The position numbers and the translations under genes are program-made. From the NCBI GenBank assembly GCA_963728125.1, contig CAVSIZ010000014.1, positions 1-64,000 of the forward strand: a stretch of DNA of 64,000 bases, given 5' to 3'. Below, piece by piece: positions 1 through 8,359 of this stretch. The stretch is from CAWDCV01 sp963728125. Lineage in GTDB: Bacteria; Actinomycetota; Actinomycetes; CAWDCV01. The stretch's first letter is position 1. Each line of letters starts with the position of its first letter. Under the pieces are notes generated by a model that saw only the letters and a list, made by a program, of their open reading frames with translations, searched no databases and had not been told where the DNA came from.

Positions 1-24
1 GGTGGATCTGTCGAGAGAGGTTGT

Positions 25-1716
25 ATGTCTAGGCCGGTTCTTGTTGCGGTTCACGAGCAGGCACGCGAGCGAGAAGCCCTTCAGCGCGAGTTGAGCAGCC
101 GGTATGCCGCCGATTACGAGATCGTTTGCGAGGATTCCGCGCCGTCTGCTCTAGGACGGCTCGAGGCGTTGCCGACGACGGCGAGCGGTCCGGTGCTCGT
201 CGTGTTCGCGGCCGAGACGATGACGTCGATGGGAGGTTTGGACTTCCTGGAGCGGGCACGGGAACTGCATCCACGCGCGCAGCGTGTTCTGCTTCTTCCT
301 CGGGCTAACCGGTCGGCGTCGAAGCCGATCTTGAGGGCGATCTCGCTGGGACGGCTCGATCGCTACGCGATCGAGCCGAGCCGGTCTCCGGACGAGAGGT
401 TTCATTCCCTTGTCACCGATCTGCTGCAGAGGTGGCAGGAGCAGCAGCGGGACGGCCAGCCTCCCATCGTCACGGTAATTGGCGAGCGGTGGGCACCGCG
501 TTCCCATGAGTTTCGCGATCTGCTGCAGCGCAGTGGGCTGCCGTTCGCCTTTCACACGCCGGATTCGGTGGAGGGGCAGACCCTGTTGCAGCAGGTCCAG
601 CGCACGGGAGGCCCGTTCCCGGTGTTCGTCCGATTCGATGGCCAGGTGTTCACGAATCCGACGAACGAGGAGGCGGCCACCGCCCTCGGCGCCCGCCACA
701 GTGACGAGACCGGAGTGTTCGATCTGGTCGTTATAGGTGCCGGCCCGGCTGGGTTGTCCGCAGCGGTGTACGGGGCATCCGAGGGTTTGCGCACTCTCGT
801 CGTCGACCGCGAGACAATCGGCGGGCAGGCCGGCACGAGTTCGCTGATTCGCAACTATCTCGGTTTCCCACTGGGTATTGGCGGGGCCGAGCTGTGTAAC
901 CGCGCGCTGGATCAGGCCTGGTCGTTCGGCGCAGAAACGTCAGTGCTGCGGCGATGCAACGGCCTGCACCACCAGGGTGACACCCACCGGCTGACGTTCG
1001 ACCGTGGCAGCGATGTCACGACGCGGGTGGTGGTCCTTGCCATGGGGGCGACGTACGAACGGCTGGGGATTCCTCGACTGGAGTCACTCGTCGGAGCCGG
1101 TGTTTTCTATGGCGGCGGTGTCACCGAGGCGCAGGCGATGGAGGGGCAGCAGGTCTACGTTGTCGGCGCTGGCAACTCCGCTGGGCAGGCAGCTGTTCAT
1201 CTCGCGCAGCATGCTGCCCGCGTGACCATGCTCGTCCGCGGCTCGGACCTCGCTGCGAGCATGTCGGACTACCTGGTGAGAACCATCGAAGCCACGAACA
1301 ACATCGACGTGCTGGTACGGACAACCGTTGTCGACGGCCACGGAGCGGGGAGACTCGAGGAGCTCGTCCTACAGAACAGCGGTAGCGGGCAGACCTGGCG
1401 CGTTCCCGCTGCGGCGCTGTTCATCCTCATTGGTGCACGGCCGCACACCGATTGGCTGCGCGAGACGATTCAACGGGACGAACACGGCTTCGTCCTCACC
1501 GGCTCAGATCTGCGATCCGCGGATGGCGCAACCGCAGTGCTAGCGCGATCGCCGCTGTTGCTGGAGAGCAGCGTGCCGGGAGTGTTCGCTGCCGGTGACG
1601 TGCGCCATGGCTCGGTGAAACGAGTGGCTTCTGCCGTCGGAGAAGGAGGAATCAGCGTCCGATCCGTTCACCAGCATCTCGCCGATATTCGCGGTCGACA
1701 GCGCCTGACCCGATAA
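25..1716 (+). CDS. Receiver-like / glutaredoxin-like / FAD-NAD(P) oxidoreductase fusion with degenerate receiver
   Basis: 563 aa in three parts: a receiver-like fold (about 1-135), a glutaredoxin-like segment (148-222) and a thioredoxin-reductase-like flavoprotein (230-560). FAD binding is shown by GAGPAG at 238-243, NAD(P)H binding by GAGNSAG at 381-387, and the C-terminal FAD motif by AAGDV near 523. Compared with its paralogue at 53158-54840, the phosphoacceptor Asp is Ala63, the acidic pair is lost (VAVHE for VDDDG) and the conserved Lys is Glu117, so phosphorylation is unlikely. The redox CxxC of true thioredoxin reductases is absent. Start ATG follows GAGAGG by 4 nt. It is probably a soluble NAD(P)H-dependent flavoenzyme; its substrate is unknown. 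No kinase lies next to it here, unlike the paralogue. Confidence 0.85.
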   Translation: MSRPVLVAVHEQAREREALQRELSSRYAADYEIVCEDSAPSALGRLEALPTTASGPVLVVFAAETMTSMGGLDFLERARELHPRAQRVLLLPRANRSASKPILRAISLGRLDRYAIEPSRSPDERFHSLVTDLLQRWQEQQRDGQPPIVTVIGERWAPRSHEFRDLLQRSGLPFAFHTPDSVEGQTLLQQVQRTGGPFPVFVRFDGQVFTNPTNEEAATALGARHSDETGVFDLVVIGAGPAGLSAAVYGASEGLRTLVVDRETIGGQAGTSSLIRNYLGFPLGIGGAELCNRALDQAWSFGAETSVLRRCNGLHHQGDTHRLTFDRGSDVTTRVVVLAMGATYERLGIPRLESLVGAGVFYGGGVTEAQAMEGQQVYVVGAGNSAGQAAVHLAQHAARVTMLVRGSDLAASMSDYLVRTIEATNNIDVLVRTTVVDGHGAGRLEELVLQNSGSGQTWRVPAAALFILIGARPHTDWLRETIQRDEHGFVLTGSDLRSADGATAVLARSPLLLESSVPGVFAAGDVRHGSVKRVASAVGEGGISVRSVHQHLADIRGRQRLTR

Positions 1717-1739
1717 GCGGCCCTGCGGTCACTGCGCTG

Positions 1740-2456
1740 CTAGGTGGTGCTGCCAGCGGCGTCGAGGATCAGCTGGGTGACCTCGTCGGGGTGGCTGATG
1801 AACACGACGTGGGAGCTGTCGATCTCGATCGTCGTCGATCCTGCTCGTGCGGCCATCGCTCGTTCAGCGCCCGGCGGGATGATCCGGTCCTGGGTGGCCA
1901 CGACGTACCAGCTCGGGACGGACTTCCATGCCGGCGGTCCCGACGGCGCCACGAGGGAAGCCAGCGAAGCGGGCCGCTGGGCCGCGGCCATGACTGCGCC
2001 CTCGTCGGGCGGGAGGTCCTGGCAGAACGCCTGCGGAAAGATCTCCGGCTTGATGTATGCGTCGCCGTCGCCCTCGGCGGCGCCGGGGAAGGGCCGAACG
2101 AGGACCAATCGGGTGAGGTCGACCTCATCCCCACCAAGCCCGGTCGCCTGGACACCGTTCTCTCCCTCATCGGGAGCGAAGGCCGCGATATAGACGAGCG
2201 CGCGGACGTTGTCGACGCCGACAGCAGCGTTCGTCGTCACGAAGCCGCCGTACGAGTGCCCCACCAGCACGATGGGGCCGTCGATGGTGCGCAGGAAGCT
2301 ACGGACGTAGTCGGCGTCGAAAGCCACACCTCTCAACGGGTTTGCTGGCGCGTACGCGGTGTAGCCCGCGTCCTGGAGTCGGCGAATCACTCCATTCCAG
2401 CCCGACGCATCGGCGAAGGCGCCGTGGATGAGCACAACGGTCGGTTTGCCGTTCAT
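1740..2456 (-). CDS. Alpha/beta hydrolase
   Basis: 238 aa, the usual length for a compact alpha/beta hydrolase of the esterase/MekB-like kind. The oxyanion-hole segment LIHGAFADAS sits at 9-18, the nucleophile elbow GHSYGG puts the catalytic Ser at 68, and a late SSHVVFISHP segment supplies the His. AGAGGA lies 7 nt before the ATG. It is convergent with the flavoprotein to the left, with only 23 nt between the stop codons. No signal peptide is seen, so it is probably cytoplasmic; the substrate cannot be told from sequence. Confidence 0.85.
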   Translation of the reverse strand: MNGKPTVVLIHGAFADASGWNGVIRRLQDAGYTAYAPANPLRGVAFDADYVRSFLRTIDGPIVLVGHSYGGFVTTNAAVGVDNVRALVYIAAFAPDEGENGVQATGLGGDEVDLTRLVLVRPFPGAAEGDGDAYIKPEIFPQAFCQDLPPDEGAVMAAAQRPASLASLVAPSGPPAWKSVPSWYVVATQDRIIPPGAERAMAARAGSTTIEIDSSHVVFISHPDEVTQLILDAAGSTT

Positions 2457-2529
2457 GGCTGTGTCCTCTCTACGTGACGAAGCGAGAGAATGCCCGCGGG
2501 GGGCAGCTGTGTGAACCCGCCCCGACGTG

Positions 2530-4548
2530 TCAACTCGAAGCCTCGGCCGCCGGTACTGGTTCCGCTGCTTGAGACGGAGTTGTCGCGAACAGGTGTTCGC
2601 GTACGGTCTCCCGTTGGGCGAGTGCCTGTTCGATGCGAGCTAGCTGCTCGTCAGTGCAGGGAAGGTCGAATATCTCGCGAATGAAGCGGGCCAGGTCGGG
2701 GCGGTAGTCGTGCGCCCATGCTCGGTATGCACCCGGGATTTGGGCGTTCTTCATGTCGACAAGTAATTGGGTGAACGTCGTGAGCGGACGCCATCGCATG
2801 CCCGATGGCACGCCGCGCGGGCTTGCGCCCGGGATCTCGTCCATCGGACCGTGCCCATCGTCAAACCACCGCGGTTTGGACGCGATGAGGTCGGCCCCAA
2901 ACTTGGTGACACCGTCGTTGTCGTGACTCAGCAGCACGTACCGCAACTTCTTCCGTTGATCGATGGGCATTGCCTCTATTTGGCCAAAGTCATTGACCAC
3001 CGCAAGGAGTTCCGGATCGACGTCAGGGCGATCTTCGCCGGTGACCTGCTGCATCCACCTGCTGGCATAGGGGGTCCCAATCCAGAGCGCTCGATCGATG
3101 CCGAGCGCCTGCGGTCCGAGCGTGCCCCAATGCAAGAACGCGTCTTGGCTAGTGTGCGCACCCAGGCTTTCACCGAAGAGCACCACCCGAGGTCGACGAT
3201 CCGGTGGCATCGTGCGCACTCGCTCGAGGATTCGTAACCAGAGCAGTCGGTTCTGTTCTCTGGCGTCCTTGATCTTCCCCACCGACAGCGGCGAGGGGCG
3301 CTTGGAGTACTGCAATGTCACCGTGGCCGCGTCGCCCCGACTGAGGTACTGCACGGCAGAAACCGCGCAGTAGTTGACATAGCCGGTGCCCGTCGGCGAG
3401 ACCAGCATGATCAGCGAGCGGTCCCAGGCGCCGGTTCGGTCCATCTCGGCCAGGGCCAGGTCCACGCGCTCGGTGAAGGTTGACCCGTTGTCGAGCCCCA
3501 CATAAACCTGCACCGGAGTCGCACGTGCCGGCTCGCCCATCACTGTCGGGATCGACAGGTCGGGTACGCCCTCAGGTCGGTCGTGGACGGGTTCGGCACG
3601 TACGCCGGCGAAGCCGTGCCGTCGGCCCTCTCGGCCGATGCTCTCCCATGAAACAAGGCTGTCAGTCGAGCCACTGATGGTGGACCCGATGGGGTACTTC
3701 GTCACGAGCTCCTTGAGGACGGGGTCCACTGCCGTCGTACCGGCCTCGATCTTGGCGATTGCGCGTCCATACAGCAGCCCGATACCCCCAGCGAGGGCGC
3801 CGAGCGTTGCACCGTGGGCGGCCAGGCGCCACAAGCGTTCGGACCCCGGCAACGCACCGGCCAAGGCAGATCCCGTAGCTCCTGAGACGAATCGCTCACC
3901 GGATGCGAGTCCAAAGGTGATACCGACAACACCGCTTGCTGCCGCGAGCGAACGCACGCGGGAAATCAAAGCTTGGTCCTCACGGCCCGGCTCCGGCTCT
4001 TGACCGCGCAGGCGCTGCCATTCCACCGCTTGAGCGATTGCGAGGCCAGTGGGTACCGCGACGGGAAACCTTGCCAGCCTTCCACCGGCACCAAGACGAT
4101 CGTCTAGCAGTGTGGCGACCGTCTGCGCGGTCGCCAGAGCGGAACCACCGATGCCGGTAAGCGTTGTACGCCAGGCGGCCTGGCGAGCGAGTCCGCGAAC
4201 GGTTCTTTCACCGGGCCGACGCGCAATGGCTCGCTGGACGGCGATACCGGCGGGAATGACGGCCAGGTTCGTGAGCAGAACGGCTCTGCGCTGGCGGTCA
4301 GCTGCAGTCGCGTCGGTTCCGAGCGGCAGTATCGGCGCCAAGCGCGACGCCAGTACCTCAATGCCGTCATGAGTCAGGAGAGTGAGGAGGTAGGTCAATC
4401 CGGTCGTGAAGCCGGTGATCACCCCCTGATCGACCCAACTCCGACGCGACAAGGAGCCGGCGAAAGTCCCCGGTACGACCGCGGAAGCCACCAGCAACCC
4501 GGTCTGCTCGCTACGTCCCGCAGCGACGGCACTATCGAACCCGACCAC
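2530..4548 (-). CDS. Membrane-anchored alpha/beta hydrolase (Abhydrolase_9 family)
   Basis: About 672 aa. The N-terminal third carries several hydrophobic helices (Abhydrolase_9_N-like membrane region) and the C-terminal part, from about residue 330, is the hydrolase domain with nucleophile motif GESLGAH. This two-part architecture is typical of the actinobacterial Abhydrolase_9 family, whose substrate is not established. I place the start at GTG 4548 because GGAGG lies 6 nt upstream; the longer frame starting at 4563 has no ribosome site. It is transcribed away from the DUF4239 gene. The shared 170-bp divergent region holds two copies of the TCACC-N7-GGTGA-type palindrome (4639, 4707). Confidence 0.8.
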   Translation of the reverse strand: MVGFDSAVAAGRSEQTGLLVASAVVPGTFAGSLSRRSWVDQGVITGFTTGLTYLLTLLTHDGIEVLASRLAPILPLGTDATAADRQRRAVLLTNLAVIPAGIAVQRAIARRPGERTVRGLARQAAWRTTLTGIGGSALATAQTVATLLDDRLGAGGRLARFPVAVPTGLAIAQAVEWQRLRGQEPEPGREDQALISRVRSLAAASGVVGITFGLASGERFVSGATGSALAGALPGSERLWRLAAHGATLGALAGGIGLLYGRAIAKIEAGTTAVDPVLKELVTKYPIGSTISGSTDSLVSWESIGREGRRHGFAGVRAEPVHDRPEGVPDLSIPTVMGEPARATPVQVYVGLDNGSTFTERVDLALAEMDRTGAWDRSLIMLVSPTGTGYVNYCAVSAVQYLSRGDAATVTLQYSKRPSPLSVGKIKDAREQNRLLWLRILERVRTMPPDRRPRVVLFGESLGAHTSQDAFLHWGTLGPQALGIDRALWIGTPYASRWMQQVTGEDRPDVDPELLAVVNDFGQIEAMPIDQRKKLRYVLLSHDNDGVTKFGADLIASKPRWFDDGHGPMDEIPGASPRGVPSGMRWRPLTTFTQLLVDMKNAQIPGAYRAWAHDYRPDLARFIREIFDLPCTDEQLARIEQALAQRETVREHLFATTPSQAAEPVPAAEASS

Positions 4549-4638
4549 GTCGAACCTCCACACTCATCGGAACGAACTGAGGCCTTCCCGTGCGTCATCC
4601 CGCTCATCCGATCGAGCCAGGTAGTCGACGCCGAGGCA

Positions 4639-4655
4639 TCCCCCATGGGGGGTGA
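4639..4655. promoter_or_regulatory. Palindrome site, TCACC-N7-GGTGA family (one mismatch)
   Basis: TCCCC, 7 nt, GGTGA; the centre CCCCCATGGGGG is itself palindromic. It lies in the divergent region between the Abhydrolase_9 and DUF4239 genes. A single mismatch makes it a weaker member of the set. Confidence 0.4.
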
Positions 4656-4706
4656 ACCGCGCAGCCGGATCAGATCATGATGAGGCATTTCACGAAGACC
4701 AGACGA

Positions 4707-4723
4707 TCACCCGTCCAGGATGA
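4707..4723. promoter_or_regulatory. Palindrome site, TCACC-N7-GGTGA family, overlapping a start codon
   Basis: TCACC, 7 nt, GATGA. The right half overlaps the ATG at 4720 annotated as the start of the DUF4239 gene. Either the true start is a later GTG (around 4759, preceded by GAGAG-like bases), or a protein bound here would block translation initiation or a leaderless start. Confidence 0.5.
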
Positions 4724-5583
4724 CGACGGTCGTTGCCCTGCCGAGTGAGAGTGCGAGCGTGAACGTGGTCTGGGCGTTCCTCATCACCCTCGGCGTCACG
4801 GCGGTTACGGTCACGGCGATGCTCGTCGTGCGCCGACGGGCACCCGAGGGAAGCTACTTCTCCGACGGGGATCGCGCCTCGGGTGTGTTCGGCGTCCTTG
4901 CAGCCGGGTTCTCCATTCTTCTCGGGTTCATCGTTTTTCTGGCGTTCACCAGCTACGACCAGTCACGTACCGGCGCGGAAACCGAGGCGCTGATGGTCAC
5001 GCAGCAGGTCCAGGCGGCGCAGCTGTTTCCCGCAACAGTGTCGGACACGCTGACTGGCCAACTCGTCTGTTACGGCCGATCTGTGACAGGGGACGAGTGG
5101 GACCGAATGCAAGATAAGACCATCGGCGACACCATCAACCCGTGGGGGGTTGCGCTCTTCCGCACGCTTGAAGGGGTCGAACCTGAGACGGCGAGCGAGC
5201 AGTCCGCGTACGACCAGTGGCTCGGTCAGACCTCGGCACGCGAGGGGGCGCGGCTCGACCGCGTCCACGGCGCCGTGGGGGTGATCCCGGTCAGCATCTG
5301 GATCGTTCTGTTCTTCATTGCGGGCGTGATCTTCCTGTTCATGCTCTTCTTCGCGGATCCGGGCGAGGGAGCCGTTACGCAGGCAATGCTCATGGGAGCC
5401 GTGACATCGGTCATCACGATGCTCTTCCTCCTCCTCGCGGCGCTCGACAACCCGTTCCACGGTGGGGTCGGCGGGCTCAAACCGGTGGCGATGGAACGAA
5501 CCCTCACCATTGTCGACGAGGCGTTGGACGCCGTCGGTCTCGATGTTCCTATCCCCTGTGACGAGACGGGCGCGAGGGTCTGA
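4720..5583 (+). CDS. DUF4239-family (bestrophin-like) membrane protein
   Basis: 287 aa with four hydrophobic segments: about 17-38 and 57-80 at the N-terminus, then 187-211 and 218-242, separated by a roughly 100-aa soluble loop. This layout and the loop (YDQSR, AETEAL) match DUF4239 proteins, which NCBI describes as bestrophin-like; the function is unknown. The start is uncertain because the ATG lies inside a palindromic site (4707-4723); a GTG about 13 codons later would still keep the first helix. It ends 1 nt before the next gene ATG region, so the two are one operon. Confidence 0.75.
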   Translation: MTTVVALPSESASVNVVWAFLITLGVTAVTVTAMLVVRRRAPEGSYFSDGDRASGVFGVLAAGFSILLGFIVFLAFTSYDQSRTGAETEALMVTQQVQAAQLFPATVSDTLTGQLVCYGRSVTGDEWDRMQDKTIGDTINPWGVALFRTLEGVEPETASEQSAYDQWLGQTSAREGARLDRVHGAVGVIPVSIWIVLFFIAGVIFLFMLFFADPGEGAVTQAMLMGAVTSVITMLFLLLAALDNPFHGGVGGLKPVAMERTLTIVDEALDAVGLDVPIPCDETGARV

Positions 5584-5584
5584 C

Positions 5585-6223
5585 ATGAGCACGGACACGC
5601 GCGGGCGATCGGAACGGCTGGAGGTTTTCGCGACGATCCTGCTCGCCCTCGCGACAGTTGCGACGGCGTGGAGCGGGTACCAGGCGAGTCGCTGGAACGG
5701 AGAGCAGGCATTGGCGTTCAGCCGCGCGTCGGCCCTGCGCATCGAGTCGTCGAAAGCGGACGCACTCGCCAATGCTCAAACACAGGTGGATGTCGCAACG
5801 TTCATCCAGTGGGTCGACGCAGTCGCCCGGGACGAGGCCGAGCTCGTCGCCTTCTACGCGCGCCGCTTCCGGGAGGAGTTCAAGCCGGCTGTTGACGCGT
5901 GGGCCGCGACGAATCCGCGGACGAACGTGAACGCGCCGCTGACGCCGTTCGCGATGCCCGAGTACATGCTGGCTGCTCGCGAGGAGGCTGAGCAGCTCGA
6001 GGCGGAAGCGGAGAGTTTCTCTGCCGCTGGGCGGGCGAACGTTCAGCGGGCGACGAACTACGTCCTGGGCGTTGTCTTGTTCGCCGCGGCGTTGTTCTTT
6101 GCGGGGATGAGCACGAAGCTCGGAAGTCCACGGCTGCAACGTGTGCTGCTCGGCTTCGGAATCGTGGTGTTCCTCGCCACGGTCGCATGGATCGCGACCT
6201 TCCCGATCAGTCTCGCTGTGTAG
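5585..6223 (+). CDS. Membrane protein with coiled region between terminal helices, partner of the DUF4239 protein
   Basis: 212 aa, starting at ATG 5585 immediately after the TGA of the upstream gene (5581-5583). One helix near 12-32, an Ala/Glu-rich soluble middle, and two helices near 155-175 and 182-205. The layout resembles DUF4337-like membrane proteins, but I do not recognise it with certainty. Tight coupling to the DUF4239 gene suggests the two products work together in the membrane. A perfect hairpin at 6255-6278 follows. Confidence 0.75.
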   Translation: MSTDTRGRSERLEVFATILLALATVATAWSGYQASRWNGEQALAFSRASALRIESSKADALANAQTQVDVATFIQWVDAVARDEAELVAFYARRFREEFKPAVDAWAATNPRTNVNAPLTPFAMPEYMLAAREEAEQLEAEAESFSAAGRANVQRATNYVLGVVLFAAALFFAGMSTKLGSPRLQRVLLGFGIVVFLATVAWIATFPISLAV

Positions 6224-6254
6224 AACCGGCTGGACGGAGCGGTACGGGACGCCG

Positions 6255-6278
6255 CTCCCGCCGCCTCAGCGGCGGGAG
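6255..6278. terminator. GC-rich hairpin between convergent genes
   Basis: A perfect 10-bp stem (CTCCCGCCGC / GCGGCGGGAG) with loop CTCA. It lies between the plus-strand operon ending at 6223 and the minus-strand operon whose last small gene ends at 6266, so it could serve both directions. No U-tract is present on either side, as is common in high-GC actinobacteria. It overlaps the last codons of the 53-aa gene. Confidence 0.5.
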
Positions 6279-6427
6279 ACTCGCCGGGCGGTGCGTCGGC
6301 TGACCCGCCGGCGGCTGGTCACCACGGCGGCAGCGGCCACGGGTACAGCTACCGCAGGGGCTCCTACGCCGGGCGTGGAAACACGACGAGCGGTGCGCCG
6401 GGCGACTCTTCGCGATGGTCCGAGCAT
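6266..6427 (-). CDS. 53-aa Arg-rich small protein with mirrored repeats
   Basis: Short frame starting at ATG 6427, preceded by AAAGGAA six nt upstream, 27 nt after the stop of the DUF1269 gene on the same strand. The product begins and ends with near-identical Arg-rich stretches (RRVARRTARRVS and RRVSRRTARRVS) around an Ala/Val/Pro hydrophobic core of about 17 residues. I know no family for it. The SHOCT gene at 26313, which also follows a DUF1269/DUF6325-like gene, has a comparable N-terminus (an Ala/Val stretch followed by Arg), so this may be a counterpart that lacks the SHOCT tail. Membrane or nucleic-acid association is possible but unproven. Confidence 0.55.
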   Translation of the reverse strand: MLGPSRRVARRTARRVSTPGVGAPAVAVPVAAAAVVTSRRRVSRRTARRVSRR

Positions 6428-6454
6428 GGTGATTCCTTTCGATACAGCAGCGGG

Positions 6455-6991
6455 TCACAGGGCGTCGCGCTCGGCGGAGGCCAGCGCGGCCGCCTCCTCG
6501 GCGGCGACCAGACCAAGGTCCACGAGATCGAGCGGGCTGATGAACTCCGACGCGAGCCGGAATCCACCTGCCCGCGCGATGGCGTCGCGCAGGGGGATGG
6601 CCCAGCGGTGCTCGAGGAGGATGAGGAGTCCCGCAGTGTCGGGCGGGATGTCCTCGACCACGTCCCAGGCCTGCTCGTCGCTAAACACGCCACCCCGCTC
6701 GGCCACGGTCTCGGCTCCTAACACGGCGCCCATCTCGGCGCCTTCTACACCGGCAGCCCCCAGGCCGATGAGGCCGCCGACGACCGCTCCGAACCCGGCC
6801 TGCTCATCCGCACTGAGCTGACTGTCGTGCAGGGTCTCCACCGACCCGTCCGCGGCCTTGTGGACGGCGAGGGCATCAATAACCCGCACCATGTCGTCGT
6901 CACGAAGCCGGTCGAGCTCCGTCCGGATCTCACCCTGGAAGTCCGGCTTGTCGAATCCAAGCACGAGCAGCTGTACAGGTCCGATCGTCAT
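6455..6991 (-). CDS. DUF1269/DUF6325-family protein
   Basis: 178 aa. The N-terminus (GPVQLLVLGFD) and the alternating pattern of the first 60 residues match DUF1269/DUF6325 proteins. A glycine-zipper-like segment at about 68-92 (AVVGGLIGLGAAG) is the typical membrane-associating part of DUF1269. GAAGGAG lies 6 nt before the ATG. It is the middle gene of a minus-strand operon (DUF7144, this gene, 53-aa protein). A shorter relative without the glycine-zipper insert lies at 25862-26278 followed by a SHOCT gene. Biological role unknown. Confidence 0.8.
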   Translation of the reverse strand: MTIGPVQLLVLGFDKPDFQGEIRTELDRLRDDDMVRVIDALAVHKAADGSVETLHDSQLSADEQAGFGAVVGGLIGLGAAGVEGAEMGAVLGAETVAERGGVFSDEQAWDVVEDIPPDTAGLLILLEHRWAIPLRDAIARAGGFRLASEFISPLDLVDLGLVAAEEAAALASAERDAL

Positions 6992-7034
6992 CGCGCTCTC
7001 CTTCGCCTGCTTCTCGAATAGTTGGTTTTGCGTC

Positions 7035-7469
7035 CTAGACGTCGTCGCGGTCGAAACCCTGAGTCGCGAGAGCCCAGATGACGAAGATATTGAGGAGGAT
7101 GATCACGATCGACCAGAACGGGTAGTACGGGATGAAGAGGAAATTGGCGAACGCACTCAGCATGGCCAGCATGACGCCGAGTATTCGGCCCCATGTCCGC
7201 CCGGCCAGGACCGCGGCGCCCGCAATGGCGACGATGAGTCCCAGGATGAGGTGGATCCAGCCCCATGTCGTGGGATCGAACTGAAGCAGGTAGTTGCGAG
7301 TGAGGACGTAGAAATCGTCCTCCAGCAGCGCGACCAGTCCGGAGAAGGCCTGGAACGTGCCGACCAGAATCATCATGATGCCGGCAAACAGAATCAGACC
7401 CACGGCCCCCCCGCGGGGCTCTTCTGCCCGGTGTGTCGACGAGTAGTCGGCCGCATCCTGACGTGTCAC
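7035..7469 (-). CDS. DUF7144-family four-helix membrane protein
   Basis: 144 aa with four predicted helices (about 23-45, 66-88, 90-108, 113-135) joined by short loops, and the WGWIHLILG segment typical of DUF7144 actinobacterial membrane proteins. Start GTG 7469 follows AGGAGG by about 8 nt. It is the first gene of a minus-strand operon. The palindrome at 7564-7580 lies 95 nt upstream and a second copy at 7631-7647 serves the divergent side. Function unknown. Confidence 0.8.
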   Translation of the reverse strand: MTRQDAADYSSTHRAEEPRGGAVGLILFAGIMMILVGTFQAFSGLVALLEDDFYVLTRNYLLQFDPTTWGWIHLILGLIVAIAGAAVLAGRTWGRILGVMLAMLSAFANFLFIPYYPFWSIVIILLNIFVIWALATQGFDRDDV

Positions 7470-7563
7470 AGCGATTCCTCCTCGTGTTGCTTATCCGGGC
7501 CACACGGCACCCGGAGGCACCGAATCTGTGCCAGCAGCCTCGCCGGCTATCCCGGTCCGGGAA

Positions 7564-7580
7564 TCACCCCGGAAAGGTGA
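7564..7580. promoter_or_regulatory. Palindrome site TCACC-N7-GGTGA (exact)
   Basis: An exact copy in the 247-bp divergent region, 95 nt upstream of the DUF7144 operon start on the minus strand. The paired copy at 7631 sits 67 nt away. Confidence 0.6.
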
Positions 7581-7630
7581 AAGTCGCCCCGCCGGTGCCG
7601 TCACGAGGGAGCGGGGGTACCTCGACTTCC

Positions 7631-7647
7631 TCACCTGCTGCGGGTGA
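7631..7647. promoter_or_regulatory. Palindrome site TCACC-N7-GGTGA (exact)
   Basis: An exact copy whose right end is 69 nt before ATG 7717 of the broken HdeD-like gene, the same distance as the site at 24933 has from its gene at 25019. Confidence 0.6.
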
Positions 7648-7716
7648 TGGCCACGTGTGTCGCCGTCTGCATGCTGGTGTCACCGTTCTCGGCTGGGCGG
7701 GAGGGCAGGACGAACC

Positions 7717-8359
7717 ATGACCATCCCGACCCCTCCCGAAGGGGGGCACACGCCGGCAGCCGAGGCTTCCCCGCCAAGCCCGGACCACTCGCCGTCCCTT
7801 GCGCGGTTGTGGTGGCTGAGCGCAGTCCGTGGACTCGTGGCCCTGACGCTCGCGCGGCCGTCATCGTCGCCGGTCGTGGCACCGCCCGCCTGCTGACGTT
7901 CCTGGGCCTGTACTGGATGGTGGGCGGTCTTATCACGCTGCGCTTCGCGCTCGCCATCCGTCCGCGGCGAGGGACTCGGCTGGCTGTGGTTGCCGGCATG
8001 GCAGCGGTGGTAGGCGCAGTCATCGTGCTGCTGCGCGATCTGCTGGATGGACTCGTGGACGAGGACCTGCTGGTCGGGCTGCTCGGCGTCTCCGCGGTCC
8101 TGACCGGACTGCTGCGCGTTCTGGGGGGCTTTGCCGCGGAAGGCAGTTCGGCCGGCGGTGGACCATCGGCGGCCTAGTGCTCGGAGCACTGGAGATCGTG
8201 CTGGGCGGCGTGCTGCTGCTGAACACGGAGGTCAACGCGGACATTCTGGTGCCGGTTGCTGCCGGCTGGGGGTTGGCCAGCGGCGGCCTGCTTCTCGCCG
8301 AAGGGTTTCGGCTACGTCGTCTCGCTCGCACCTGGCGCGCGGATGTCTCTCCGGGATGA
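7717..8359 (+). pseudogene. HdeD/DUF308-family membrane protein, broken by two frameshifts
   Basis: The reading frame starts at ATG 7717 and runs to about 7855 (RLWWLSAVRGLVALTLA), continues one base back through 8140 (LLTFLGLYWMVGGLITLRFA and following helices), then one base back again to the stop at 8359 (RRWTIGGLVLGALEIVLGG). Joined together these give a normal six-helix HdeD/DUF308 protein of about 210 aa. Each shift equals one lost base (or two gained) and no other damage is visible, so sequencing error is a real alternative to true inactivation. The 3-prime end overlaps the convergent transporter gene. Confidence 0.7.
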
